A stretch of 45,710 nt of DNA from an uncultured SAR86 cluster bacterium (GCA_902623535.1 CACNUA010000001.1:1-45710); one strand, 5' to 3'. Numbered from the stretch's first letter, positions 1 to 9,445 are shown. Notes: a model not told the origin generated them from the sequence alone. Numbers and translations: made by a program.

Positions 1-1
1 T

Positions 2-439
2 GGTTTTGGTTTTGCACCTGCTAAAAGTGGCTATGAAAAAATTGAGCAACTTGGAGGATTGGTAATTGGAGATAATGTTGAGATAGGTGCAGGTTGCACT
101 ATTGATAGAGGCGCGATAAATAATACCCATATCCATGATGGTGTTAAATTAGATAATCAGGTACATATTGCTCATAATGTTATTTTAGGTGAAAACTCAG
201 CAATTGCTGCATCGTGTGCAATTGCAGGCTCAACTGTCATAGGAAAGAACTTACAGATGGGCGGACTTTCAGGGATTTTAGGCCATCTAAAGATTTGTGA
301 TGATGTTTTTGTTGGAGCTCATACTCTTATTACAAAAAGTATAAATAAACCGGGTCAGTATATAGGAATAATGCCTGCTCAATCTCATAGTGATTGGGCT
401 AAGTCATCTGTTTTCATTCGCAAACGAAACAAAGATTAA
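2..439 (+). CDS. lpxD: UDP-3-O-acyl-glucosamine N-acyltransferase LpxD (3' part only)
   Basis: C-terminal part of LpxD, which adds the second hydroxyacyl chain to UDP-3-O-acylglucosamine in lipid A synthesis. The reading frame is open from base 2, so the gene begins upstream of the window. The visible part has the hexapeptide repeats of a left-handed beta helix (IGDNVEIGAG, IHDGVKLDN, VIGKNLQMGG) and the HIAHNV motif holding the family's catalytic histidine. The last residues (SSVFIRKRNKD) form the short C-terminal tail. One base separates its stop from the fabZ start, as expected for the lpxD-fabZ-lpxA-lpxB operon. Identification is firm; length and start cannot be judged here. Confidence 0.95.
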   Translation, partial: GFGFAPAKSGYEKIEQLGGLVIGDNVEIGAGCTIDRGAINNTHIHDGVKLDNQVHIAHNVILGENSAIAASCAIAGSTVIGKNLQMGGLSGILGHLKICDDVFVGAHTLITKSINKPGQYIGIMPAQSHSDWAKSSVFIRKRNKD

Positions 440-440
440 T

Positions 441-878
441 ATGTATGATCTTGATCATGTAAAGAAACATCTACCGCATAGGGACCCATTTTTATTTGTA
501 GACAGAGTTATAGAAGTGGAACTTGGTAACAAAATACATGCTCAGTGGGACATAAAGCCTGGAGCTGATTTTTTTAGAGGACATTTTCCCGATAAACCAG
601 TATTACCTGGTGTTTTAATTATTGAATCGTTAGCACAGGCAGCTGGAATATTAGGCTTTATGACCATGAATAAGACGCCTGAAGAGGGTAGCATCTATTA
701 TTTTGCTGGCGCAGACAAAGTTAGGTTCAGACACCCTGTTGTCCCTGGTGAAGTTCTTGATCTATTCTCAGCAGTTGAAAGTGTCAAAAGTGGGATTTGG
801 AAATTTAATTGTTACGCTGAGGTAGAGGGTAAAAAAATTTGCTCAGCCATGATATTGTGTGCTGATCGCCCTAAATAA
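441..878 (+). CDS. fabZ: 3-hydroxyacyl-[ACP] dehydratase FabZ
   Basis: Hot-dog fold dehydratase that converts 3-hydroxyacyl-ACP to trans-2-enoyl-ACP in cytosolic fatty acid elongation. The 145-residue protein has the family's usual length. It carries the N-terminal LPHRDPFLFVDRV signature and the catalytic pair His48 (RGHFPDKPVLPG) and Glu62 (IIESLAQAAG). The start at 441 (MYDLDHVKKHLPHR) is chosen because the family begins just before LPHR and it lies one base after lpxD. An upstream in-frame start at 390 would overlap lpxD by 50 bases and add unrelated residues. It sits between lpxD and lpxA, where it draws on the same hydroxyacyl-ACP pool as lipid A synthesis. Confidence 0.97.
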   Translation: MYDLDHVKKHLPHRDPFLFVDRVIEVELGNKIHAQWDIKPGADFFRGHFPDKPVLPGVLIIESLAQAAGILGFMTMNKTPEEGSIYYFAGADKVRFRHPVVPGEVLDLFSAVESVKSGIWKFNCYAEVEGKKICSAMILCADRPK

Positions 879-880
879 AT

Positions 881-1648
881 ATGCCTGATCAATCTTTTAT
901 CCATCCAAGTGCCAAGGTAGATAGCTCAGCTATAATTGGTCCTTTTTGTTTTATAGGCGAAGGGGTTACAGTTGGGCCAGAATGCGAACTAAAATCTCAT
1001 GTTGTGATTAAAGGACCAACAACCATTGGTCCCAAGAATGTTTTCTATCAGTTTTGCACAATCGGCGAGGATACTCCGGATAAAAAATATCAAGGTGAAA
1101 AGACAACTCTTCAAATTGGTGAAGGAAATATTTTTAGAGAGGGTTTCACTGCTCATCGGGGAACAGTTCAAGACAAATCAACAACTGTTATTGGTAATTA
1201 CAACCTGTTTATGGCTTACTCTCATGTTGCTCATGATTGTGTGGTTGGAAACAATAACGTCTTTGCAAATAATAGCGGCATAGCTGGACATGTAAATGTG
1301 GGAAATTTTGCTACGCTGGGTGCTGTTTCACTTATCCATCAATTCTGTAATGTTGGTAGTTATGCTTTCACTGGCCTTAACACCGTGATAACAATGGATA
1401 TTCCAGCATTTGTTAAAGTTGCTGCTAATCCGGCTAGGCCTATTGGCCTTAATACGGTTGGGATGCAAAGAAATGGTTTTTCTGATGATGAGATTGCCGT
1501 TTTGAAAAAAGCATATCGAATTGTTTATCGAAAAGGTTACTCTTTAGAGGATGCTATTTCGTCTCTTAATGAATTAGACATAAATCAAAAAGGCCTTAAA
1601 GAATTTATCGAATCTGTGGAGCAATCCTCAAGAGGCTTATTGCGATAG
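881..1648 (+). CDS. lpxA: UDP-N-acetylglucosamine acyltransferase LpxA
   Basis: First enzyme of lipid A synthesis: it transfers a 3-hydroxyacyl chain from ACP to the 3-OH of UDP-GlcNAc. At 255 residues it is close to the usual 255-262. The N-terminal two thirds are hexapeptide repeats (IGPFCFIGEGVTVG and so on). The SHVAHDC motif supplies the likely catalytic His118, equivalent to E. coli His125, and a helical C-terminal domain starts near residue 190. It lies two bases after fabZ, and its stop codon abuts the GTG start of lpxB, so the genes are almost certainly co-transcribed. Confidence 0.97.
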   Translation: MPDQSFIHPSAKVDSSAIIGPFCFIGEGVTVGPECELKSHVVIKGPTTIGPKNVFYQFCTIGEDTPDKKYQGEKTTLQIGEGNIFREGFTAHRGTVQDKSTTVIGNYNLFMAYSHVAHDCVVGNNNVFANNSGIAGHVNVGNFATLGAVSLIHQFCNVGSYAFTGLNTVITMDIPAFVKVAANPARPIGLNTVGMQRNGFSDDEIAVLKKAYRIVYRKGYSLEDAISSLNELDINQKGLKEFIESVEQSSRGLLR

Positions 1649-2803
1649 GTGCAAAATTCTAAATTAAGAATAGGTATCATTTCTGCTGAAAAATCAGGTG
1701 ACTATCTAGCAGCAAGCTTCATAGGGTCTTTGAAATCCTCCGGCAGAGATTTTGAATTATTTGGAATTGGTGGAAAGGAACTAGATAAATTTAATATCTC
1801 TAGACCCCAAGATTTTGATAGAGAAATTTTGAATGTGATGGGAATTATTGACCCATTAAAGAACTTAAGGCCTATCTTCAGAGCTAGAAAACAAATACTT
1901 GATTTTTTTATTAGTAAAAATATTAATATTTTTATTGGTGTAGATTCCCCAGATTTAAATTCTTTTTTTCACAAAAAGCTTAAAAAAATAAACTCGACAA
2001 TAAATTTTCAAATTGTTAGTCCATCTGTTTGGGCATGGAGGTCAGGTCGAGTTAAACAGCTTAGAAAATTTGTAGATACAACTTTTTGCTTATTTAAATT
2101 TGAGCATGAATACCTTAAGCAACATGATGTGAATTCTTTTCATGTCGGACATCCTTTTCAAGACCTTGAAAAGGTCAAAGATGTTTTATCAATTAAAAAT
2201 AGATATGGAATTAATAATAATTCAGAGTGTTTAACTTTCTTGGTTGGAAGTAGAGAGTCTGAAATTTCCAATATGCTGCCTATTTATAAAAAGGTAATTA
2301 AGAAAGTCTATGAGAGCAATAAAAGCTATAGTTTTCTATTCCCGGTGGTCAGTCAAGATCATAAAGATATGATTCAAGCAGAGCTCAGTGAGTTAGAATC
2401 TCAAATCTTTGTTCAAATTGGTAAAATGAAAGAGTTCTTATCATTATCAACCTTCACTATTTCAACCTCAGGAACTGCATCACTCGAGGCTGCTTGCTAT
2501 GGAAACATTCCAATTATCTGTTACAAAACTAGCTTAATAAATTATTTAATTTTAAAACCCTTAATGCAAACTAACTTGATCGGTCTTCCAAATTTAATTC
2601 TAGGAAAAAATGTTTTTCCAGAGCTTCTTCAAAATCAATGTACCCCAAATGAAATATTTGATGCCTTTACGAAAGCAAAAGAAAATAATGATCAACTTGC
2701 CGTAAGGGTGGCTAATGTTAAGGATTTGATTAAGGGAAATGGTATGGCCAAGGGGGTAAGATATTTGCTGGAGAGAGTTGATAGTGCAAGCAGGAGTAGA
2801 TGA
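1649..2803 (+). CDS. lpxB: lipid-A-disaccharide synthase LpxB
   Basis: GT19 glycosyltransferase that joins UDP-diacylglucosamine to lipid X to form the lipid A disaccharide at the inner face of the cytoplasmic membrane. The 384-residue length fits the family. Visible landmarks are the N-terminal GIISAEKSGDYLAA, the SPSVWAWRSGR segment, the nucleotide-binding VGSRESEI motif and the acceptor-side TSGTASLEAACYG motif. The start is a GTG directly after the lpxA stop, with no upstream alternative and no clear ribosome binding site, which suggests translational coupling. Its 3' end overlaps rnhB by 26 bases. Confidence 0.96.
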   Translation: MQNSKLRIGIISAEKSGDYLAASFIGSLKSSGRDFELFGIGGKELDKFNISRPQDFDREILNVMGIIDPLKNLRPIFRARKQILDFFISKNINIFIGVDSPDLNSFFHKKLKKINSTINFQIVSPSVWAWRSGRVKQLRKFVDTTFCLFKFEHEYLKQHDVNSFHVGHPFQDLEKVKDVLSIKNRYGINNNSECLTFLVGSRESEISNMLPIYKKVIKKVYESNKSYSFLFPVVSQDHKDMIQAELSELESQIFVQIGKMKEFLSLSTFTISTSGTASLEAACYGNIPIICYKTSLINYLILKPLMQTNLIGLPNLILGKNVFPELLQNQCTPNEIFDAFTKAKENNDQLAVRVANVKDLIKGNGMAKGVRYLLERVDSASRSR

Positions 2804-3320
2804 GGTTGGGCGGGGCTGTCTAGCAGGGCCTGTAGTTGCTGCTGCGGTTGCACTATTTAATGAGGTTGAAGGACTTAAAGATTCAAAGCAATTAACGCCC
2901 ATAAAAAGAAATCGTCTTTGTGATGAAATTCTTGAAAATGGAATTGCAGGAATAGGCATCTCTTCAAATGTTGAGGTTGATGAAATAAATATTCATCAAG
3001 CATCTCTCTTGGCAATGGAGAGGGCAATAAGTAATCTAGAGATAAAACCAAGTAATATTTTTGTAGACGGGAAGTTTGGATTGAACATTGATATTCCTAA
3101 CCATCCAATTATTGGTGGAGACAAAAAATGTTTTTTGATTTCAGCTGCCTCAATAGTTGCAAAGGTTTATCGAGATAACCTTATGCATGAAATGGATATA
3201 GAGTATCCAGGATTTAACTTCTCAAAACATAAAGGCTACCCGACTGCTGAGCACCTAAATTTAATTAAAGAATTTGGGCCATCAAAGATTCATAGAATGA
3301 CATTTAAAGGGGTAAAATAA
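2778..3320 (+). CDS. rnhB: ribonuclease HII
   Basis: Removes ribonucleotides and RNA from RNA-DNA hybrids in the cytosol. The protein has about 180 residues and begins almost at the GVDEVGRGCLAGP motif, which holds the first catalytic Asp-Glu pair. VDGKF, the ASIVAKVYRD motif and a C-terminal HKGYPTAEH motif complete the family pattern. The start is either TTG at 2778, four bases after a GGAG sequence, or GTG at 2784, ten bases after it. Either start lies inside the lpxB 3' end. The order lpxB-rnhB-dnaE matches other gammaproteobacteria. Confidence 0.95.
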   Translation: MIVQAGVDEVGRGCLAGPVVAAAVALFNEVEGLKDSKQLTPIKRNRLCDEILENGIAGIGISSNVEVDEINIHQASLLAMERAISNLEIKPSNIFVDGKFGLNIDIPNHPIIGGDKKCFLISAASIVAKVYRDNLMHEMDIEYPGFNFSKHKGYPTAEHLNLIKEFGPSKIHRMTFKGVK

Positions 3321-3326
3321 GAGCTT

Positions 3327-6300
3327 ATGAGGCCTTTTATTCATCTAAGAACGAGTTCAGAATTTAGCATTTCTAGAGGTCTATTAAGAGTTAAAGAGCT
3401 AGTTGATGCTGCTGTAAAGTATAAAATGCCTGCTATTGCATTAACCGATCTAAATAACTTTTTTGGGCTGGTAAAGTTTATTTCTTACGCTGAATCGAAG
3501 GGCGTCAAACCAATTTTAGGATGCATCCTTAATGTCCAAGATTCATTTTCAGATACTCCTCATGAAGTTTTGTGTTTAGCAAAAACAAACATTGGGTTAA
3601 GAGGCTTAATAAACTTAATTTCAATTTCACAAAATCAAATTCAAAACCATAAAAATTTCATTACTCTAGAACAACTTGAGGAATTTAAAAAAGATATCTT
3701 CATTATATTGGGAGGAAGTAATTCATTTCTTTATGAATTAAATCGACAAAATAGGATTCAAGATTCTGAAAATTATTTAAAAAAATATATGTCTGTAGCA
3801 AAAGGCAATTTGTTGCTTGAGATTAATAATTTTGAGGACCAAAATTTTGCTTTAGCAAAAAGAACCATCTTCAGTTTGGCCTCTAAACTTAAGATTCCTG
3901 TTATAGGAACAAATGACTGTATGTTCCTTAATAAAGAGGACTTTGATATTCATGAAATTAAAGTTTGTATTAATAACGGTACAACACTTAATGATGCAAA
4001 CAGACAGAGTAAATTTAATACCCATCAGTACATAAAGAACTCAAAGGAAATGCATAAGGTTTTTCAAGACTGTAAAACAGTTATGAAAAATACTTTTGAA
4101 GTAGCAACTGCATGTAATGTCAGTTTAAAAACTGGTGAATATTTCCTTCCTGAATATCCAGTTCCTAAAGGAGAAACCTTTGATTCTTTTTTGAGCTCCG
4201 AGGCACAAAAGGGTCTAACAAAGCTTTTAAAAAAACGACCAAAAAACTTACATCATAAATACACTGAAAGACTTGATTACGAGCTCAAGTCCATAACCAA
4301 AACAGGGTTTGCTAGCTACTTTCTAATTGTTGCTGATTTTATAAAGTGGTCTAAGGAAAATGACATTCCTGTTGGACCTGGAAGGGGTTCAGGAGCAGGA
4401 TCCTTGGTTGCTTATTGTTTGGACATCACAGAACTTGATCCAATTGAGCACGATTTACTTTTTGAAAGGTTTATAAACCCAGAAAGGATATCAATGCCTG
4501 ATTTTGATATTGATTTTTGCATGGATAAACGTGATCAAGTTATTTCATATGTAAGCTCAAAATATGGACAAGGCGCAGTTTCTCAAATTGCTACATTTGG
4601 CACCATGGCAGCAAGAGCGGTTGTTAGAGATGTAGCAAGAGCATTAGGCAGACCTTATGGGCTTGGAGATAGAATTGCAAAAATGATTCCAACAACACCA
4701 GGAATTACACTCAATCAAGCCATCAAGAGCCAGCCTCTTTTTAAACAACTAATACAAGAGGACGATGAAGTATCTGAAATAATTGATCTTTCATTTAAAT
4801 TAGAGGGAATTGCAAGAAATGTGGGTAAGCATGCCGGTGGAATAGTAATTGCTCCGGGAAAAATTACTGATTTCTGCCCCACTTATGTGGATGAGCAATC
4901 ACAATCAGTAATGACTCAATACGATAAAGACGATGTCGAAACTATTGGTTTAGTGAAGTTTGATTTTCTTGGTCTCAGAACTCTAACCGTTATTGATAAT
5001 GCTGTTAAGGAAATTAATAAATTCCGTTCATCTTCAGATCTTGAACCTATAGACATCCACTCCATTAAACTTGATGATCCGAAAGTTTTTGAACTTCTAG
5101 CATCAGGAAATACTTCCGCAGTTTTCCAACTTGAATCAGTTGGAATGAGGGATCTCATTCAGAGATTAATTCCAACAAAATTTGAAGAAATTACCGCGTT
5201 GCTCGCACTTTATAGACCAGGCCCTCTTGAATCTGGTATGCATGATGAGTTTGTTAATCGAAAGCATGGCAAAGTAAAAGTCACATATCCCCATGATCTA
5301 TTAGAACCTGTCTTGAAGGAAACCTATGGTGTTATTTTATATCAGGAGCAAGTTATGCAAGCTGCTCAGGTGCTTGCAGGATATTCACTTGGCCAAGCAG
5401 ATATTCTCAGAAGAGCCATGGGTAAAAAGAAAGTAGAAGAAATGGAGCAACAAAGAGAGATTTTTGTAAATGGCTGCAAAAAAAATAATATTAAGGCACC
5501 AGTTGCAGAAAAAATATTTGATTTAATTGAGAAGTTTGCCGGTTATGGCTTTAATAAATCCCATTCTGCAGCCTATGCATTGATTTCTTATCAAACAGCA
5601 TATTTAAAGACCTATTATCCAGCATACTTCATGGCAGCAGTCCTATCCTCTGATTTGGGTAATACAGATAAAGTTCAAATCCAAATTCAAGAATGTAAAA
5701 AAATGGGTTTAAAGGTTATTAAGCCGAACATAAATACATCTATTAAAAACTTTAAAGTAAATCAAAATCAAGAGATAGAATATGGCTTGGGAGCAATTAA
5801 AGGTGTTGCAGATTCCTATATCACCCATCTAATTGAAAAAAGATCATCAGGCTTTAAAGATTTATTTGATTTAACAAAAAAAACCGATATCAAGTTGGGT
5901 GGCAAGAAGTCTATTGAGGCTTTAGCAAAGTCAGGTGCTTTTGATTCTATATCGCCATCAAGATCTATCGCCATAGAGGCTTTGGAGGATGTTTTGCGTG
6001 AAGGACAAAAAGTGCAAGCCACTGGCACGGATCTCTTTTCTTCAGTACAGCAAGAATTTGATCCGTATGACAAGTATAAAAATACAAGTGACTTACCTGC
6101 AGAATTAATTCTTGAACATGAGAAGACTGCTTTAGGATTCTATATGTCAGGTCATCCTGTAAAAACAATTAGTAAAAGAGTAGCCCACATAAGAAGTCAC
6201 GAAATAGATCAAATTACTGAAGATACTAAAAAAGTTAAAGTAGTAGGACTAGTTAACAATATAAGACAGATTCGAGATCGATCAGGTAAACCAGTTATGT

Positions 6301-6761
6301 TCATTAGTTTTGATGATGGCACTTCATCAATGGAGGGTATCATTGGTTCTGAAATACTAGAAAAGTATCATTTTTTAGTAAAAAAAGGAGCTATTCTAGT
6401 TTTTGCAGGGAATGCAGAATTTGACGATTATAAAACTAAGGAGATGGGGACCAAGATGTTCAAACTGGACATTAAAAGGATAGAACTTCTTGATAATGAA
6501 TTATCTGAAAAGTCTGGTAGCCTCATCGTTGATCTTACAAATAATAATGATGCGGAAGTTCATGAATCAATTTCAAAACTTAAGAAGTTAAATGGTAATT
6601 TTTGGGACGAGCAATCGTGCACTATTAAGTTGAAAGTGAGTAAAAATAATACATGTGCTCTCATCAAATTAGGAGATCAGTATTCAGTGCCCCCAACATC
6701 AGAAAACATTAAAATCCTGAATGAAATTTTTAATACTGATAAGATTAGTTTGGGATCCTAA
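3327..6761 (+). CDS. dnaE: DNA polymerase III alpha subunit
   Basis: Replicative polymerase subunit, 1144 residues against about 1160 in E. coli. Domain order: N-terminal PHP (about 1-270), palm with the catalytic PDFDIDFCMDKRD (near residues 391-403), thumb and fingers (GRGSGAGSLVAYCL, GFNKSHSAAYA), then tandem HhH, an OB fold (KVVGLVNNIRQIRDRSGKPV) and a C-terminal tau-binding region. The PHP metal-site histidines are degenerate (HLRTSSEFS instead of HxHSxxS), so intrinsic PHP nuclease activity is unlikely and proofreading should come from a separate epsilon subunit. The gene starts six bases after rnhB and ends two bases before accA. Confidence 0.97.
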   Translation: MRPFIHLRTSSEFSISRGLLRVKELVDAAVKYKMPAIALTDLNNFFGLVKFISYAESKGVKPILGCILNVQDSFSDTPHEVLCLAKTNIGLRGLINLISISQNQIQNHKNFITLEQLEEFKKDIFIILGGSNSFLYELNRQNRIQDSENYLKKYMSVAKGNLLLEINNFEDQNFALAKRTIFSLASKLKIPVIGTNDCMFLNKEDFDIHEIKVCINNGTTLNDANRQSKFNTHQYIKNSKEMHKVFQDCKTVMKNTFEVATACNVSLKTGEYFLPEYPVPKGETFDSFLSSEAQKGLTKLLKKRPKNLHHKYTERLDYELKSITKTGFASYFLIVADFIKWSKENDIPVGPGRGSGAGSLVAYCLDITELDPIEHDLLFERFINPERISMPDFDIDFCMDKRDQVISYVSSKYGQGAVSQIATFGTMAARAVVRDVARALGRPYGLGDRIAKMIPTTPGITLNQAIKSQPLFKQLIQEDDEVSEIIDLSFKLEGIARNVGKHAGGIVIAPGKITDFCPTYVDEQSQSVMTQYDKDDVETIGLVKFDFLGLRTLTVIDNAVKEINKFRSSSDLEPIDIHSIKLDDPKVFELLASGNTSAVFQLESVGMRDLIQRLIPTKFEEITALLALYRPGPLESGMHDEFVNRKHGKVKVTYPHDLLEPVLKETYGVILYQEQVMQAAQVLAGYSLGQADILRRAMGKKKVEEMEQQREIFVNGCKKNNIKAPVAEKIFDLIEKFAGYGFNKSHSAAYALISYQTAYLKTYYPAYFMAAVLSSDLGNTDKVQIQIQECKKMGLKVIKPNINTSIKNFKVNQNQEIEYGLGAIKGVADSYITHLIEKRSSGFKDLFDLTKKTDIKLGGKKSIEALAKSGAFDSISPSRSIAIEALEDVLREGQKVQATGTDLFSSVQQEFDPYDKYKNTSDLPAELILEHEKTALGFYMSGHPVKTISKRVAHIRSHEIDQITEDTKKVKVVGLVNNIRQIRDRSGKPVMFISFDDGTSSMEGIIGSEILEKYHFLVKKGAILVFAGNAEFDDYKTKEMGTKMFKLDIKRIELLDNELSEKSGSLIVDLTNNNDAEVHESISKLKKLNGNFWDEQSCTIKLKVSKNNTCALIKLGDQYSVPPTSENIKILNEIFNTDKISLGS

Positions 6762-6763
6762 TA

Positions 6764-7705
6764 ATGAAAGAGCACTTTTTAGATTTTGAAAGACCATTAG
6801 CTGAAATTATTGAAAAAATTGAGGCTCTGCAGGCTGCATCAAATGAAGATCCAGAACTTTTAGGTCAAATTGAAAAGCTTCGTAAAGAGGAAGAAAAACT
6901 AAAAAATAAAATTTTTTCTAAACTTTCTACATGGCAAAAGGTTCAAGTTGCTCGTCACCCTCAGAGACCCCATACATCAGACTATATCAAAGCTGTATTT
7001 TCAGATTTTATTGAACTTCATGGTGATCGTCAGTTTGCAGATGATCAATCCGTCATAGGTGGTATTGCAGAAATCGAAGGCAATTCTGTGATGGTGATCG
7101 GTCATGAAAAAGGAAGAGAGACAGAGGATAAAGTAAAAAGAAATTTTGGCATGCCTCAGCCTGAAGGGTATAGAAAGGCAAAACGATTAATGCAGTTAGC
7201 GGAGCGTTTTAACTTACCTGTGATTACTTTTATTGATACAGCTGGTGCCTATCCAGGTATTGAGGGCGAAGAAAGAGGTCAGAGTGAGGCTATAGCTACG
7301 AATCTAGCCGTCATGTCAAAGTTAAGGACTCCAATCATTGTAATTATTACCGGAGAAGGTGGATCAGGAGGAGCTTTAGCAATCGGAGTCGGTGATCACA
7401 TTGCAATTTTAGAGCATGCTACTTATTCAGTTGCTTCACCTGAAGCATGCGCGTCTATCATTTGGAGGACTGCTGAAAAGGCTTCAGATGCTGCTGAAGC
7501 AATGAAAGTTAGCGCACAAGAACTCATTAAAATAAAGATTGTTGATGAGATTATAAAAGAGCCGCTTGGAGGCGCTCACAGAGATTATAAAGAGATCAGC
7601 GAATCAGTGCGTTCATGTATTTTAAAAAACTTAGGCACACTTTTATCTAAACCTCTAGATGACCTCCTTGAAGCAAGATATAAAAAGCTATTAGAAATTG
7701 GCTAA
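6764..7705 (+). CDS. accA: acetyl-CoA carboxylase carboxyltransferase alpha subunit
   Basis: With AccD, forms the carboxyltransferase that moves CO2 from carboxybiotin to acetyl-CoA, making malonyl-CoA for fatty acid synthesis. The 313 residues match the family (319 in E. coli). A charged N-terminal helix (about 30-60) is followed by the crotonase-like carboxyltransferase domain with GHEKGRETEDK, FIDTAGAYPG and the glycine-rich GEGGSGGALAIG that forms the oxyanion and acyl-CoA site. The position directly after dnaE is typical of Gammaproteobacteria. Its 3' end overlaps tilS by eight bases. Confidence 0.97.
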   Translation: MKEHFLDFERPLAEIIEKIEALQAASNEDPELLGQIEKLRKEEEKLKNKIFSKLSTWQKVQVARHPQRPHTSDYIKAVFSDFIELHGDRQFADDQSVIGGIAEIEGNSVMVIGHEKGRETEDKVKRNFGMPQPEGYRKAKRLMQLAERFNLPVITFIDTAGAYPGIEGEERGQSEAIATNLAVMSKLRTPIIVIITGEGGSGGALAIGVGDHIAILEHATYSVASPEACASIIWRTAEKASDAAEAMKVSAQELIKIKIVDEIIKEPLGGAHRDYKEISESVRSCILKNLGTLLSKPLDDLLEARYKKLLEIG

Positions 7706-8672
7706 ATTAGCTTTCAATTCAAAATTTTCTGAATCTCATTTCTTTAAGAATCTTGACGTATCTGTTGGGCTGAGTGGTGGGGCTGATTCCATAGCTCTTT
7801 TGCATTATTTGAACGAAATGAATAAGTCTAATGAAATAAGATCTCTTAAAGCAATTCATGTAAATCATGGGTATTCACCTGAATCAAAAAAATGGGAGAA
7901 TTTTTGTAAAGACTTTTGTAATAATCATAATATTGAATTTACAGCAACTTCTATTCCGAACTTAGATAGCACAGCCAGTCTTGAAGGCAGCTTTAGAGAA
8001 GCAAGATTTAAAATTTTTGCAAATATAATTAAAACACCCGGTGTCCTAGCATTAGGTCATCATATGAATGATCAGGTTGAAACAATACTTTTTAGAATGT
8101 TTAGGGGTAGTGGTCCTGAAGGCATCTCTGGTATTAATGAAGTGAGTACAGTGGATGAAATTAAGGTCCTAAGACCAATGTTAAAAATTGAAAAAGATGA
8201 AATTTATGAATATGTTGAAAAGCATAACCTAGAGTATATTCATGATTATAGTAATGATGATGAGCAGTTTGATAGAAATTTTATAAGAAGCAGACTTATA
8301 CCTCTGATTAGTGAGCGTTGGCCAGCTGCAATTAAAAAAATTTCTGACTTGAGTGAATTGTCTCAACAAGATATTGAATTTAAAAATATTTTTTTGGAGC
8401 AAAGGATCGAAGAGTTTAGATCAGAATCAGGTCTTAATATATCAAGCTTATCTAAACTTTCTGAAATCGAACGCACTTACATAATTAGGTATTGGATTAA
8501 AAAAAATGGCTTCTCTCAACCTAACCGTAAAACACAACTAGAGATTGAAAAAATATTCTTTTGCTCACAGACCACATCGAAAAGTTCAGTTCAATGGAGT
8601 AGAGCTGATAATGCACAAAAAAGCTGTAAAATGTTTACTGATAAAAAATCTTTAATTATTAAGGAGCCATGA
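7698..8672 (+). CDS. tilS: tRNA(Ile)-lysidine synthetase TilS, compact form
   Basis: Attaches lysine to C34 of the CAU-anticodon tRNA-Ile so that it reads AUA. The PP-loop motif SGGADS lies near residue 27, followed by the ATP-pyrophosphatase domain with EGSFREARF, GHHMNDQVETILFRMFRG and IRSRLIP. The protein has 324 residues, about 100 fewer than E. coli TilS. It appears to stop after the second domain (VQWSRADNAQ near residue 300) and lacks the last C-terminal domain. TTG at 7698 is the only practical start because an in-frame stop lies two codons upstream. It overlaps accA by eight bases and touches the next gene, so it is probably translationally coupled. Confidence 0.93.
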   Translation: MAKLAFNSKFSESHFFKNLDVSVGLSGGADSIALLHYLNEMNKSNEIRSLKAIHVNHGYSPESKKWENFCKDFCNNHNIEFTATSIPNLDSTASLEGSFREARFKIFANIIKTPGVLALGHHMNDQVETILFRMFRGSGPEGISGINEVSTVDEIKVLRPMLKIEKDEIYEYVEKHNLEYIHDYSNDDEQFDRNFIRSRLIPLISERWPAAIKKISDLSELSQQDIEFKNIFLEQRIEEFRSESGLNISSLSKLSEIERTYIIRYWIKKNGFSQPNRKTQLEIEKIFFCSQTTSKSSVQWSRADNAQKSCKMFTDKKSLIIKEP

Positions 8673-9445
8673 TGGAATTTGAAAGTCTTAAACTCTCAAT
8701 TGATGAAACAGTAGCAACAATTGCCTTTTCTAGGCCAGAAGTAATGAATGCTTTTAATACTCAACAAATAATCGACTTAAACGAAGCTACTGAAATTGTA
8801 AAGAATGACTCTAGCATTAGAGTCTTAGTACTAACAGGTGAGGGCAAGGGCTTTACATCAGGTGCTGACCTTAGCGAGAATGATCCTACCTGGAAAGATA
8901 CAAAAGATGCCCTTATGAGAGGATACTTTCCCTCCATTAATAATATTATTTCCATGCCAAAAATTGTTATTGGAAGCATCAATGGTCCTGCGGCAGGTAT
9001 TGGTGCGGCTTACGCAATGGCATGCGATTTAAGAATTATGTCTGAGGAAGCATTTATTCTGTCAGTATTTAGTAATATAGCTCTAGTGCCTGATGGCGGA
9101 TTAAGTTGGTTGCTTGCAAGAAATATCGGATATAGCAAAGCATTGGAATTTGCAATTGAAGCTAAAAAAATTAGTTCACAGGAGTGTCTTCAACTTGGAA
9201 TTGCAAATAAGGTATGTTCTGCAGAGAATCTTGAAACTGAAACTCAAAAATGGGCACAAGCCATCTCGATGCGATCTCCGCAAGCTGTGTCTAATACCAA
9301 AAAAATAATGAGAGATTCTTTAGAAAAGAAATTTATTCAAACCTATGAGGATGAAGCAAATACACAAAATACTATTTTGGGGAATGATGAGTTTAAAGAA
9401 GGGGTAGCTGCTTTTTTTGAAAAGAGAAAGCCGGTATTTAAATAG
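8672..9445 (+). CDS. enoyl-CoA hydratase/isomerase family protein, PaaG/isomerase-like
   Basis: Crotonase-fold protein of 257 residues acting on a CoA thioester. The oxyanion-hole segments are KGFTSGADLSEN and GPAAGIGAAYAMACD. The two catalytic glutamates of true enoyl-CoA hydratases are absent by alignment: the positions hold Ala and Phe. Asp141 lies in LVPDGGLSW and matches the catalytic aspartate in PaaG (LIPDCGGTW), so an enoyl-CoA or epoxyphenylacetyl-CoA isomerase role is more likely than hydration. Two adjacent ATGs exist at 8669 and 8672. AAGGAG at 8661-8666 is five bases from the second but only two from the first, so I prefer 8672. No other phenylacetate genes are nearby. The 3' end overlaps leuA by eight bases, tail to tail. 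Confidence 0.85.
   Translation: MEFESLKLSIDETVATIAFSRPEVMNAFNTQQIIDLNEATEIVKNDSSIRVLVLTGEGKGFTSGADLSENDPTWKDTKDALMRGYFPSINNIISMPKIVIGSINGPAAGIGAAYAMACDLRIMSEEAFILSVFSNIALVPDGGLSWLLARNIGYSKALEFAIEAKKISSQECLQLGIANKVCSAENLETETQKWAQAISMRSPQAVSNTKKIMRDSLEKKFIQTYEDEANTQNTILGNDEFKEGVAAFFEKRKPVFK

Noticed and set aside
3327-4130. Active PHP proofreading nuclease in DnaE
   Set aside because: The metal-binding histidines are replaced (HLRTSSEFS), as in other gammaproteobacterial DnaE proteins with a separate epsilon subunit.
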